Positions 54,558 through 62,474 of a stretch of DNA of 64,000 nt are shown here, one piece after another. How positions within the stretch are numbered: the stretch's first letter is position 1; every line of letters starts with the position of its first letter. The stretch comes from Burkholderiales bacterium (GTDB lineage Bacteria; Pseudomonadota; Gammaproteobacteria; Burkholderiales; Burkholderiaceae_C). The notes beneath the pieces are model-generated. The model was not told the origin of the DNA. It saw only the letters and a list, made by a program, of their open reading frames with translations, and made no database searches. Location of the stretch: NCBI GenBank assembly GCA_003963075.1, contig RXJV01000028.1, positions 1-64,000 of the forward strand, in the 5' to 3' direction. A program made the translations under genes and the position numbers.

Positions 54558-54777
54558 GGGCGAACCGGGCGGAGATCGGTGTTGTGCCGCGGCTCGCTAT
54601 CGGGCCGGCCGCGCAACGATGGCTGGCGGTCAGGCTGATGGGATGGGGCGGCGATCGGCCAGGAGCTGCCGGTCATGAACGGCCGCAGTCAGGCACTTCG
54701 ATCTCGTTAGCTCGGCGAGACATCATGGTAGAGACCTGTGATTCGAGTCTCCTCAATCAAGGCAGAGGCCGCACTGG

Positions 54778-55182
54778 TCAAAAATTCCAGAACGGCCGGA
54801 TCGCCACGGGGAGGCATGTAAACCCGGCAGCCGCGGATGCGTAGAAGCGATGCGCGCCATCCACGAGTTGAATGTCGGTCGTTGGATCATCGCCAGGCCG
54901 CTGGCCGAGGACGGCGGGCAATGGCACTCCTTCGACAAACCCCTGTAGAACGCGCAGCAGCCTGTCGTTTGCGAGAAATCGGGCGACGCCGTTATTCCGG
55001 GGCGGCTCGATGCGGCCAATCGGCACCAGTTCTATCGGCAGATCCTCATGTGGTCGACCGGAGATCGCGTCGCGATACGCAGTGGCGGAGTAAGCCCGAG
55101 CGGAGGGTTGCCACGCTGCTATCCCAGCGGCGTGCCAAATGTCGTCAGGGATGTCGAACGGGATCGGCAGAGCGAAGCGCAT
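54778..55182 (-). CDS. Small ParB-like domain protein
   Basis: A 134-residue protein with a ParB/sulfiredoxin-type core: VPIGRIEPPRNNGVARFLANDRLLRVLQGF, then PLPAVLG and IQLVDGAHRFYASAAAGF, where DGAHR corresponds to the DGxHR catalytic loop of this fold. No helix-turn-helix domain follows, so it is not a partition protein; it may be a nucleotide-dependent enzyme or a toxin/immunity-like orphan. It lies in a small patch with weaker GC and codon bias than the flanks. Confidence 0.6.
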   Translation of the reverse strand: MRFALPIPFDIPDDIWHAAGIAAWQPSARAYSATAYRDAISGRPHEDLPIELVPIGRIEPPRNNGVARFLANDRLLRVLQGFVEGVPLPAVLGQRPGDDPTTDIQLVDGAHRFYASAAAGFTCLPVAIRPFWNF

Positions 55183-55369
55183 GAGCAGAATTGTGTAGGG
55201 GGACTCGAGTTCACGGTTGCATGAACCGACGGGAACTCAGCTCCCGGCCATGAGCTGCCATAGATGAACGACCAAATTCCGGTAGGCTGATGCGCTATGC
55301 CGTCCTTCAGAGTCCTCGTTGAAAGTCCGAACCTGTCCGTACGGCGACAGCGCAACAGGGGATCCTGAC

Positions 55370-55870
55370 GTGAAACACATCGTCGCTGCGGTAGTTCTGT
55401 GTTCAACGATGAGCGCCGCGCGAGCCTGTTCATGTGGGCCGCCCGAGCCAGCCCACCAGGCTGTGCGGCGATCCTGGTCGACCGCGGACACGGTTGTATT
55501 GGCCGAGGCGATGGCAATCGACGAGGTTTATTCAATCAACGGAAGACGGGTTGATCGCGCTGAGTTTGAAGCTCGATTCCTATCTCCGGTGGTTCAGGAT
55601 CAGGACGCTGAAGCTGAATTCAACGTGCGTCAGGTCGTGCTATGGAGCGTCGTTCGAAGTTGGAAAGGCAGCAGCCGGCCCGGGATGACGGTTGAAACGG
55701 ATACACGCGTCTTGTGCTGTACATGCGGGGTCCGGGTGGCTGTCGGACAGCGACGGGTCCTCTACCAAAAGAATGGCGCGGTGAACTCACTGAGCACTTG
55801 TTCCGTGGACAGCGTCTATTCCGTTGACACGCAGACCCGCACTTTTACGCGGCTTCATCCGTCGCATTGA
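55370..55870 (+). CDS. Secreted cysteine-rich protein with TIMP/netrin-like CxC N-terminus
   Basis: A 166-residue protein starting at GTG 55370. The signal peptide (~1-19) ends ARA, so the mature chain would begin at Cys20-Ser-Cys22. Further features: DTVVLAEAMAID, VLWSVVRSWKGSSRPGMTVETDT, LCCTCGVRVAVGQRRVLYQK and a late STCSVD. A CxC at the mature N-terminus plus a 'W-K-G...V-x-T...C-G...G..YLVY' pattern is that of bacterial netrin/TIMP-like OB-fold domains. Role unknown. Confidence 0.6.
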   Translation: MKHIVAAVVLCSTMSAARACSCGPPEPAHQAVRRSWSTADTVVLAEAMAIDEVYSINGRRVDRAEFEARFLSPVVQDQDAEAEFNVRQVVLWSVVRSWKGSSRPGMTVETDTRVLCCTCGVRVAVGQRRVLYQKNGAVNSLSTCSVDSVYSVDTQTRTFTRLHPSH

Positions 55871-56112
55871 TGCTCCAGCCGAACGTCCGCTGCTCAGCAT
55901 CAGACCTTAATGTCCTCAGCTTCGGCCTTGGGTCGGAAGCTGTCCGTCAAGGCAGTTGGTCCATGATCCGTGAACAGCCGCGGTCCGCTCAGGTGCTGCT
56001 CACGCGGCTCGCCCACGCCAAGTACACGCGCTGCCATTGAACCCGCTCGGCGCCTCGCAGGCACGTGGCTAGAACCGCTCCCAACGAGCCCCGCCCCCGC
56101 CAGCGCCAGGCC

Positions 56113-56787
56113 TCACTTGCACTTGTAGGGCTTGCCCAGCATCTTCACGGTGCGCGGCGCGACGTTGCCGTTGAAGGGGTCGGTGTCGGTGATGCGGGAG
56201 CGGAACACCTCGACGCAGGTGTCGCCGCGGCGGAAGACGCTGCGGTGGTCGCCCTGGGCGCCGACGGCCTCGGCGCGGTTGTCGGGCACGTTTTCCTCCA
56301 CCCAGGCACCGGCGCCGCCGGTGACCGCGGCGATGCGGTCTTCCAGCGTGGGCCGGCCGGTGTTGCTGCGCGGGTCGCTCAGTGCCGGGTTGCGGGCGGC
56401 GGCCGTCGAGGCGGCATAGCCCGGCGGCAGCGTCAGGCGCAGTGCGCTGCGTGGCGGCTCGGTGGCCGCCGCTGCCGGCGGTACCGCGGTGGCAGCGGCT
56501 TCAGCGACCGGGGGTTCGGCCGCGGGCGCGGTGGCAGCAGGGGCGGTGTCGGACCGTGCCTGGGGGCGAGGCGGCTGCGGCGGCGGCCGCTCGGGCCGCG
56601 CCGCCGGCGCGGGTGGTGCCGGCGCTGGGCGCAGGGCGCGCGCGGCGGGAACCGGTAGCAGCCAGACGGTGCTCAGGGGCGCGGCCGGCGTGCGCGGCGG
56701 CGTGGCGGGGCTCTGCAGCCACAGCGCGGCCAGCAGTGCGAGGTGCAGCGCGACGACGGCGCCGCGGGCGGCCCAGCGCGAGTTCAC
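56113..56787 (-). CDS. Membrane-anchored proline-rich protein (TonB-like architecture)
   Basis: A 224-residue protein starting at GTG 56787 that overlaps the previous stop (GTGA). One N-terminal helix (GAVVALHLALLAALWLQ), a long Pro/Ala-rich linker (~35-115) and a small C-terminal domain with two cysteines (GDTCVEVFRSRITDTDPFNGN, GKPYKCK). This layout resembles energy-transducing TonB-type proteins but the C-terminal domain is not a recognisable TonB domain. Last gene of the leftward DUF2975-XRE unit. Confidence 0.65.
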   Translation of the reverse strand: MNSRWAARGAVVALHLALLAALWLQSPATPPRTPAAPLSTVWLLPVPAARALRPAPAPPAPAARPERPPPQPPRPQARSDTAPAATAPAAEPPVAEAAATAVPPAAAATEPPRSALRLTLPPGYAASTAAARNPALSDPRSNTGRPTLEDRIAAVTGGAGAWVEENVPDNRAEAVGAQGDHRSVFRRGDTCVEVFRSRITDTDPFNGNVAPRTVKMLGKPYKCK

Positions 56788-57545
56788 CGGCCTTGAAACT
56801 TGACGGACAGCCGGGTGCCGGGCGGCGCGATCAGCCGCGCGGCATCGGGCCAGCGTTCCTGGCCGGTCAGCAGGGTGCAGGGCCGGCCTTTTTCGTTCTT
56901 GTTGGCCTCGGGGTCGCGCTCGCCGGCGGCCACTGGCAGCGGCAGGCCCAGCAACTGGCCGTCCTCGCGCCATTCAAGCTCCCAGCCCGGCGTGGCGCTG
57001 CAGACGCGCACCGCCTCGATGCGCGGGAACAGCCAGCGCAGATACCAGGGCAGCAGTTCCTCGCGCAGCGTGCGGGCCACGCGCATGACCTGCCGCACCT
57101 GGGCCATGGTTAGCTGCTCGGGCGGCAGCGTCAGCTGCAGCGTGCCCGCGATGGCGACCTGGTCCTTGCGCGCGTTGGTGGCGAGGTCGGCGGTCTTGGC
57201 TTCGGCTTGCGGCAGGATGGGCAGCTCGAAGCGGCCGTCCGCTGCGATGGGCAGCGGGTAGTCGGCATCGTCGCTGCGCACCACCATGCGCAGCTCGGCC
57301 AGCGGCAGCTTGGTCTTCTCGATGTTGACCTTGAAGTCCATCCGGAACAGGCCTTCGCCGTGCTCGCGCAGCTTGCTGAGCAGTTCGTTGATGCGGCCGT
57401 AGGGCAGCACGTCGGCGTCGCGCTTGAGCTCGGTCTTCACCGCGGGCAGCGACTCGGTCGGGGTCTGCGCGCCGGCCCTCGGAAGGCAGGCGCAGGCGAC
57501 GGCCAGGCTCAAGGCGGCGGCCAGGCGGGAGGGCAGGGGCTTCAT
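56784..57545 (-). CDS. Hypothetical periplasmic protein
   Basis: A 253-residue protein with a signal peptide (MKPLPSRLAAALSLAVACACLPRAGA) and a mixed alpha/beta mature part (DVLPYGRINELLSKLREHGEG, KLPLAELRMVVRSDDADYPLPIAADGRFELP, NARKDQVAIAGTLQLTLP). The pattern of sugar- or lipid-binding domains cannot be assigned. The start overlaps the XRE stop (ATGA) and the end overlaps the next gene (GTGA), so it is firmly in this operon. Confidence 0.75.
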   Translation of the reverse strand: MKPLPSRLAAALSLAVACACLPRAGAQTPTESLPAVKTELKRDADVLPYGRINELLSKLREHGEGLFRMDFKVNIEKTKLPLAELRMVVRSDDADYPLPIAADGRFELPILPQAEAKTADLATNARKDQVAIAGTLQLTLPPEQLTMAQVRQVMRVARTLREELLPWYLRWLFPRIEAVRVCSATPGWELEWREDGQLLGLPLPVAAGERDPEANKNEKGRPCTLLTGQERWPDAARLIAPPGTRLSVKFQGR

Positions 57546-57781
57546 GGCGTGGGGCTGTCGGGGGTGAGGGGTTCGGGGCCGGGTTCCCAGGCCAGCAGGT
57601 CGCCGGGCTGGCATTGCAGGGCGTCGCAGATCCGCGCCAGCGTGTCGAAGCGCACGCCGCGCACCTTGCCGCTCTTGAGCAGCGAGAGGTTGGCTTCGGT
57701 GATGCCCACGCGTTCGGCCAGCTCGCGCGAGCGCATCTTGCGGCGCGCGAGCATGACGTCCAGCGTCACGACGATAGGCAT
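57542..57781 (-). CDS. Small XRE-family transcriptional regulator (YozG-like)
   Basis: A 79-residue Cro/CI helix-turn-helix: MLARRKMRSRELAERVGITEANLSLLKSGKVRGVRFDTLARICDALQC in overlapping pieces, followed by QPGDLL. Such proteins are regularly coupled to DUF2975 membrane proteins and are thought to form a membrane-linked regulatory pair. Overlaps both neighbours by 1 and 4 bases. Confidence 0.87.
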   Translation of the reverse strand: MPIVVTLDVMLARRKMRSRELAERVGITEANLSLLKSGKVRGVRFDTLARICDALQCQPGDLLAWEPGPEPLTPDSPTP

Positions 57782-58329
57782 CAGACGAACTCCGCGTTCT
57801 CGTCGGCCACGCGCGCGGCCTCGTGCAGCACCTGGGCCAAGGCCAGCAGCAGCAGCCCGAACAGCAGCGCGAGGTAGTGGTCGCCGGACAGGCCGAACAC
57901 CAGCTGGCGCTCGCCCTTGGGGTTGCCCCAGGTCAGGGCCAGCACGACGAGGGTCTGGCCCAGCGGCTGTGCGGCTGCCAACGCGCACATGCCCAGGCCC
58001 AGCCGGCGCAGATGCTGGGCGGGGCGGCGCGTCAGCAGCTCGCCCTGGGCAAAGCAGCCGAACAAGGACCACATCTGCCACAGCGCGAACAGGCTCACCG
58101 AGGTCGGCAGCAGGGAGGCGGCCAGCCCCCACAGGCGTGGGCCGAGGTCCAGCTGCAGCTTGTTGACGGCCCACAGCCTGGACGCCACGTCGGCCACCCA
58201 GTCGGGCTGGGCCCAGAAGATGAACGGCAGGGTGCCGATCACCACCACGCCCAGCAGGCACAGCGACCGCACGGCCCAGGCCAGGCGCCGGATGCGCTTG
58301 AGGCCGTCGGCGGAAAAGGAGTTCGGCAT
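57781..58329 (-). CDS. DUF2975 membrane protein
   Basis: A 182-residue inner-membrane protein with four helices (~17-40, ~68-88, ~110-132, ~150-170). The pairing with a YozG-type XRE gene just downstream (TGATG overlap) is the diagnostic context of DUF2975. First gene of a four-gene leftward operon. Its upstream region is A/T-rich (58330-58376) compared with its surroundings, consistent with a promoter. Confidence 0.85.
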   Translation of the reverse strand: MPNSFSADGLKRIRRLAWAVRSLCLLGVVVIGTLPFIFWAQPDWVADVASRLWAVNKLQLDLGPRLWGLAASLLPTSVSLFALWQMWSLFGCFAQGELLTRRPAQHLRRLGLGMCALAAAQPLGQTLVVLALTWGNPKGERQLVFGLSGDHYLALLFGLLLLALAQVLHEAARVADENAEFV

Positions 58330-58418
58330 TTTGGACTTTGCGAAACAAGAAAAACTTACTGTAAAACAATAAATGAATGCTGTGGGACGGCATCATTCAC
58401 CTCCCCGAGAATGCGCCG

Positions 58419-58913
58419 ATGAGCAAGAAGCCGAGCCATGTCAGCGAAACCCCCGCCACGCAGATGCTCAAGCGCGCCGGGGTGGCATTCACGGAGCATG
58501 TCTACGACTACGTGGAGCACGGCGGCACGGCCGAGTCTTCGCGCCAGTTGGGGGTGGAGGAGCATGCGGTCGTGAAGACCCTGGTGATGCAGGACGAGAA
58601 GGCCGAGCCGCTGATCGTGCTGATGCACGGCGACTGCACCGTCAGCCTCAAGGAGCTGGCCCGGCAGATCCCGTGCAAGAAGGTCGAGCCCTGCAAGCCC
58701 GAGGTGGCGCAGCGCCACAGCGGCTACCAGGTCGGCGGCACCTCGCCGTTCGGCGTGCGCAAGGCGATGCCGGTGTTCGTCGAGGCCAGCATCCTCGAGC
58801 TGCCGAAGATCTGCATCAACGGCGGGCGGCGCGGCTACCTGGTGGGCATCGCGCCCCGGGTTCTCACGGAGCTGCTGGCCGCGCGGCCGGTGCACTGCGC
58901 CAACGGACAATGA
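58419..58913 (+). CDS. ybaK: Aminoacyl-tRNA deacylase YbaK/EbsC family
   Basis: A 164-residue editing-domain protein that hydrolyses mischarged Cys-tRNA(Pro). The conserved lysine in AVVKTLVM, GTSPFGVRKAMPVFV and INGGRRGYLVGI are at the family positions. GAGAAT lies 6 nt before ATG 58419. It begins the ybaK-plsY-ridA run. Confidence 0.9.
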   Translation: MSKKPSHVSETPATQMLKRAGVAFTEHVYDYVEHGGTAESSRQLGVEEHAVVKTLVMQDEKAEPLIVLMHGDCTVSLKELARQIPCKKVEPCKPEVAQRHSGYQVGGTSPFGVRKAMPVFVEASILELPKICINGGRRGYLVGIAPRVLTELLAARPVHCANGQ

Positions 58914-58917
58914 CGGC

Positions 58918-59631
58918 ATGCAAGAGACCCTCTTTCCCCTGCTCGCGGCGCTGGCCGCCTACCTCGTCGGCTCGCTGTCCTTTGCCGTCATCGTCAGCCG
59001 CGCCATGGGCCTGTCCGACCCGCGCTCCTACGGCTCGGGCAACCCGGGTGCGACCAATGTGCTGCGCTCAGGCAACAAGGCGGCCGCGCTGCTGACCCTG
59101 GTGTTCGATGCTCTCAAGGGCTACCTGCCCGTGCTCGCCGTGAAGCTCTGGGGCGGGCCCTACGGCCTCGCCGAGGGCACGATGGCCCTGGTGGGCATCG
59201 CGGCCTTCCTGGGCCACTTGTGGCCGGTGTTCTTCAAGTTCGAGGGCGGGAAGGGTGTGGCCACCGCGGCCGGCGTCATCTTTGGCCTGAACCCGCTGCT
59301 GGGCGCGGCGACGCTGGCGACCTGGATCGCCGTGGCGGCCGTCACGCGCTACTCGTCGCTGGCGGCCATCGTGGCGGCCACGCTGGCGCCGATGCTTCAG
59401 TTGCTCATTTGGGAAGCGGGCCCCGAGGCCCTGGCCCTCATCATCATGGGGCTGCTGCTGGTGTGGCGCCACCAGGCCAACATCAAGAAGCTGCTGGCCG
59501 GCACCGAGAGCAAGCTCGGCGCCAAGGCCGCCGGCGCCACGCCGGCCCCGGGCACCAGCAAGAAGCATCCGCACGGCACCGGCCCCAAGCCGGCCGGCCA
59601 TTCGCACCACCACCCCTCCCGAAAGAAGTGA
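58918..59631 (+). CDS. plsY: Glycerol-3-phosphate acyltransferase PlsY
   Basis: A 237-residue inner-membrane enzyme that transfers acyl from acyl-phosphate to glycerol-3-phosphate. The three PlsY motifs are SYGSGNPGATNVLR, FEGGKGVATAAG after GHLWPVFF, and RHQANIKKLLAGTE. It has a ~35-residue Lys/His-rich C-terminal extension (KKHPHGTGPKPAGHSHHHPSRKK in part) not present in most homologues. Confidence 0.95.
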   Translation: MQETLFPLLAALAAYLVGSLSFAVIVSRAMGLSDPRSYGSGNPGATNVLRSGNKAAALLTLVFDALKGYLPVLAVKLWGGPYGLAEGTMALVGIAAFLGHLWPVFFKFEGGKGVATAAGVIFGLNPLLGAATLATWIAVAAVTRYSSLAAIVAATLAPMLQLLIWEAGPEALALIIMGLLLVWRHQANIKKLLAGTESKLGAKAAGATPAPGTSKKHPHGTGPKPAGHSHHHPSRKK

Positions 59632-59634
59632 GCC

Positions 59635-59991
59635 ATGAGCAAGCAAGACATTAAACGTTTCGACGTTGGCGCCCGCCTGTCGGAGATGGCGGTTCACCAC
59701 GGCGTGGCCTACCTCGCCGGCCAGGTGCCCGAGGACGCGAGCGCCGACATCACCGGCCAGACGACGCAGGTGCTGGCCGCCATCGACACGCTGCTGGCCC
59801 GCGCCGGCACCGACAAGTCGCGCTTGCTGATGGCCCAGATCTTCCTGGCCGACCGCGCCGACTTCGCGGGCATGAACGCCGCCTGGGACGCCTGGGTGCC
59901 CGCCGGCCACACGCCGCCACGCGCCACCGTCATCGCCGGCCTGGCCCGGCCGGAGTGGAAGGTCGAGATCGTCGTCACGGCGGCGGTCTGA
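59635..59991 (+). CDS. RidA family protein
   Basis: A 118-residue trimeric RidA/YjgF/Rid family member: YLAGQVPED, AAIDTLLARAG, MNAAWDAWVPAGHTPPRATVIAGLA with the conserved arginine that binds the imine/enamine substrate, and VEIVVTAA at the end. It likely deaminates reactive enamines such as 2-aminoacrylate. Starts 4 bp after plsY. Confidence 0.88.
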   Translation: MSKQDIKRFDVGARLSEMAVHHGVAYLAGQVPEDASADITGQTTQVLAAIDTLLARAGTDKSRLLMAQIFLADRADFAGMNAAWDAWVPAGHTPPRATVIAGLARPEWKVEIVVTAAV

Positions 59992-60004
59992 ACCCACTCA
60001 GGTA

Positions 60005-61441
60005 TCAGTTTGAGGGGGATTGACCCTCTCGGGCCGCGCGCCAGGCGCGGTCCTGCGCCTCTTGTGAGCGGTGCAGTTCGGCCATGCGTTCGCGCTGCTG
60101 CGCCTGCAGTTGCTTCTGTGCCGGGCTCAACGGCTGCGAGGCTTCGAGCTCGGCCCTCATTTGCGCCGGCATGCGCGAGTCCTTGGGGTCAAACAGGCGT
60201 GCCGACAGATGGGCCTGCAGGGGGCCGTCGGGCGTCGTGGCATTGAACTGCACCACGCTGCCGTCGACCGTCAGTTCGCGCCAGTCGCTGAGCACCTGCT
60301 GACAGGTTTCGTCCAGCACCTGGCCGGTCAGGCGGAAGCTGCCGTCTTCGAAGCCGTGCAGGGTCAGCCTCATGCACGACGCGGGCTGCATCACGTCCAT
60401 GAACACGCCCCAAGGGCCGCCGGCCATGGAAATGTTGTCGCCGGGCATGGTCACCGTGCGTCGCGTCCAGCCGTTCTGGCCCAGTTGCGAAGACACCTCG
60501 AAGATCAGGCCCTGGCCGACGGGTGCGTTCGCAGCCGGCCCCGGCGCAGCTTGCTGAGCCGCACGGGCCAGCAGCGCGCCGCTGCCGCCCACGCTCAGCA
60601 CCAGCAGCATGGCAGCCGCGTGCTGCCACGGCGGGGCGCTGCGATGGCGCGACAGCATGCGCACCCTCTCCACCAGCGGGTGGCGAGCCGCCCAGCCACT
60701 GGCCAGGGCCGGTTGCAGCCCGGCCGGATGCGCGGCCAACATGGCCTCGGCATAGGCTGCCAGCGGTGCAGGGCTGGCTTCGGCGATCAGCACGGCGGCG
60801 TCGCAGGCCAGTTCCTGGTCACCGCGCATCCGTCCCCAGGCCCACCAGGCCAGCGGGTTGAACCATTGCAGGCACAGCAACCCGGCGCCGAGCAGGTTCC
60901 AGGCGTTGTCGTGGCGGCGCGCATGCACGGCTTCATGGGCCAGCATCAGCTGCCGGGCCGGCGCATCGAAGCGCTGCTCGAAGTCTCGCGGCAGCACCAG
61001 GCGTTGCGGCCAGATGCCGACGATGGCGGGACTGGCGCCGGAGGGTGCCAGCCATTGGCCGTCGGTGTCGCGGCGCAGGCCTGCCAGATACCGGCGCTGC
61101 AATTGCACCAGGCTGGCCGCGATCGCCAGCGCGCCAGCGGCCCAGGCGATCACGACGGCCAGCGCCATTGCGCTCGTTGAGGCCGGCGTGGTCGTCACAA
61201 CCGGCAGGGCCTGGCTCACCAGTGCTGCCAGCCTGACCGGCGCGGCCGTCGGCGCCAGCAGCGGCGTGGCCGGCGCTGGCCATAGCGGGCTGGTCATCAG
61301 CAGCGGCACCAGCAGCCAGGTCAGATAGGTGGCGCCGGCGCCCAGAGTGCGCAGCAGCAGCGGGCGCATCAGGGCCAGCAGCAGCACGGCGGCGCTGAAC
61401 AGCAGGGTCTGGTGGAGCAGGATCTCGAGCAAACGGTTCAT
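60005..61441 (-). CDS. M56 family (BlaR1/MecR1-type) membrane metallopeptidase
   Basis: A 478-residue protein: four membrane helices in the first ~310 residues, the gluzincin motif HEAVH (~169-173) with Glu in DQELACD (~210), and a periplasmic C-terminal part (~310-478) that is not a penicillin-binding sensor but a novel-looking domain (GLIFEVSSQLGQNGWTRRTV in pieces), ending in a charged coiled coil. It should sense a periplasmic signal and cleave BlaI. AGGGAG upstream supports ATG 61441 over GTG 61444. Confidence 0.87.
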   Translation of the reverse strand: MNRLLEILLHQTLLFSAAVLLLALMRPLLLRTLGAGATYLTWLLVPLLMTSPLWPAPATPLLAPTAAPVRLAALVSQALPVVTTTPASTSAMALAVVIAWAAGALAIAASLVQLQRRYLAGLRRDTDGQWLAPSGASPAIVGIWPQRLVLPRDFEQRFDAPARQLMLAHEAVHARRHDNAWNLLGAGLLCLQWFNPLAWWAWGRMRGDQELACDAAVLIAEASPAPLAAYAEAMLAAHPAGLQPALASGWAARHPLVERVRMLSRHRSAPPWQHAAAMLLVLSVGGSGALLARAAQQAAPGPAANAPVGQGLIFEVSSQLGQNGWTRRTVTMPGDNISMAGGPWGVFMDVMQPASCMRLTLHGFEDGSFRLTGQVLDETCQQVLSDWRELTVDGSVVQFNATTPDGPLQAHLSARLFDPKDSRMPAQMRAELEASQPLSPAQKQLQAQQRERMAELHRSQEAQDRAWRAAREGQSPSN

Positions 61442-61469
61442 CACGGTTCTCCCTGAGCAAGTGGCCGCG

Positions 61470-61964
61470 TCAGCCGCGCGGCTTGGATTCCTGGGTGGGC
61501 ATCTTGAAGCCGGCCGGCAGCAGGGTGACGGTGCGGCTGAGCTTCAGGTCCGGGCCACCGGTCTGCGAGCGTCGCAGCAGTTCCATGGTGTCGCCGGAAT
61601 TGGCCAGGGCCGAGTGGCTGCCTTCCACCGGCTTGAAGGGGTAGCCCTCGCGGTAGGTCGTCAAGGTGCGCAGGCGGCCGTCAGCCTCGCGGTTGACGGT
61701 GATGACCATGCCCCAGCCGCCGCTGGCGCCGGGTGTGTCCCAGCCCCACTCAACGGTGGCGGGCACGCCGAGCCGGGTGATGACGCGGGGTGATCGCGAC
61801 TCGCCGTTGCTGAGCGTGATGGTCATGCGGATCTCGACGAGGCCATCTTCGACTGGGGCAGGCGAAGCGGCCTGCGCTGAGTAGGCCAGTCCGGCTACAC
61901 CCAAGATGGCCAAGCCAAGCAAGACCGCGCGGCGGCGCGGCGGGTGATGGGCACGATTCAACAT
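61470..61964 (-). CDS. Secreted protein of the BlaI-M56 cassette
   Basis: A 164-residue protein with a twin-arginine-like basic start (PPRRRAVLLGLAILGVAGLA) and cleavage near AQA. The mature part (VEIRMTITLSNGESRSPRVITRLGVPA, WGMVITVNREADG) is beta-rich and loosely resembles the periplasmic part of the neighbouring M56 protein. Possibly a ligand, a decoy or the cassette's effector. No family assigned. Confidence 0.7.
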   Translation of the reverse strand: MLNRAHHPPRRRAVLLGLAILGVAGLAYSAQAASPAPVEDGLVEIRMTITLSNGESRSPRVITRLGVPATVEWGWDTPGASGGWGMVITVNREADGRLRTLTTYREGYPFKPVEGSHSALANSGDTMELLRRSQTGGPDLKLSRTVTLLPAGFKMPTQESKPRG

Positions 61965-62095
61965 GGCAATCCTTTCCAGAAGGGGATGGGAGCTACCCCA
62001 ACGGCTCGCCAGCGGCGCGCGGTGGCCAGCAGCACGATGCCCAGGCTTAGCAGACGCGCCTGATGCAGCAGCACGCTGAGCACCGACTCACTCAT
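61958..62095 (-). CDS. 45-residue hydrophobic ORF overlapping blaI, possible M56 remnant
   Basis: Begins MSESVLSVLLHQARLLSLGIVLL and ends KGLPC. Its ATG lies inside the last codons of blaI (8-bp overlap), and its stop overlaps the next gene start. The first 25 residues resemble the N-terminal helix of the downstream M56 protein (LLHQTLLFSAAVLLLAL). It may be a small membrane subunit or the stump of a duplicated M56 gene. Confidence 0.4.
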   Translation of the reverse strand: MSESVLSVLLHQARLLSLGIVLLATARRWRAVGVAPIPFWKGLPC

Positions 62096-62474
62096 GGCCC
62101 TGTGCCTTCAGCAGCGCCTTCAGCGCCTCGATGTCATCGGGCTTGAGCCGCCGCTCAGACGCGAACTGGGCCACCAGCGGCGCCAGCCGGCCACCGAACA
62201 GGCGATCGATCAGCGACAGGCCGGTGTCGGACACCCAGGCGTCCTGCGGGATGGCAGGGGCGTAGAGGAAGCGCCGGCCGTCACGCTCGGCGGTCACGGC
62301 GCCCTTCTTGAGCAGGCGGTTGAGCAGTGTCTTGACCGTGGCGAGCGCCCAGCCCTGCTGCGGGCCGAGGACGGCGGCGATCTCATCGGCGGCCTGCGGT
62401 GCGCGCTGCCAGAGCGCGCGCATGACCTGGGCCTCGGCGTCGCTGATGGGTGGGGGGCTGGCTGTGCTTTTCAT
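62088..62474 (-). CDS. blaI: BlaI/MecI-type transcriptional repressor
   Basis: A 128-residue winged-helix repressor: ISDAEAQVMRALWQRAPQAADEIAAVL, WALATVKTLLNRLLKKGAV, ERDGRRFLYAPAIP. The scissile region cut by M56 partners lies after residue ~100 in the family. It is first in a four-gene unit with the 45-residue ORF, the secreted protein and the M56 peptidase. Twin operators abut its start codon. Confidence 0.9.
   Translation of the reverse strand: MKSTASPPPISDAEAQVMRALWQRAPQAADEIAAVLGPQQGWALATVKTLLNRLLKKGAVTAERDGRRFLYAPAIPQDAWVSDTGLSLIDRLFGGRLAPLVAQFASERRLKPDDIEALKALLKAQGHE

Noticed and set aside
54745..54775. tRNA T-arm-like sequence (GATTCGAGTC) downstream of the acyl-CoA synthetase
   Set aside because: The flanking bases cannot form a T-stem, and no acceptor or anticodon arm is present; only a chance GAGAC/GTCTC hairpin.
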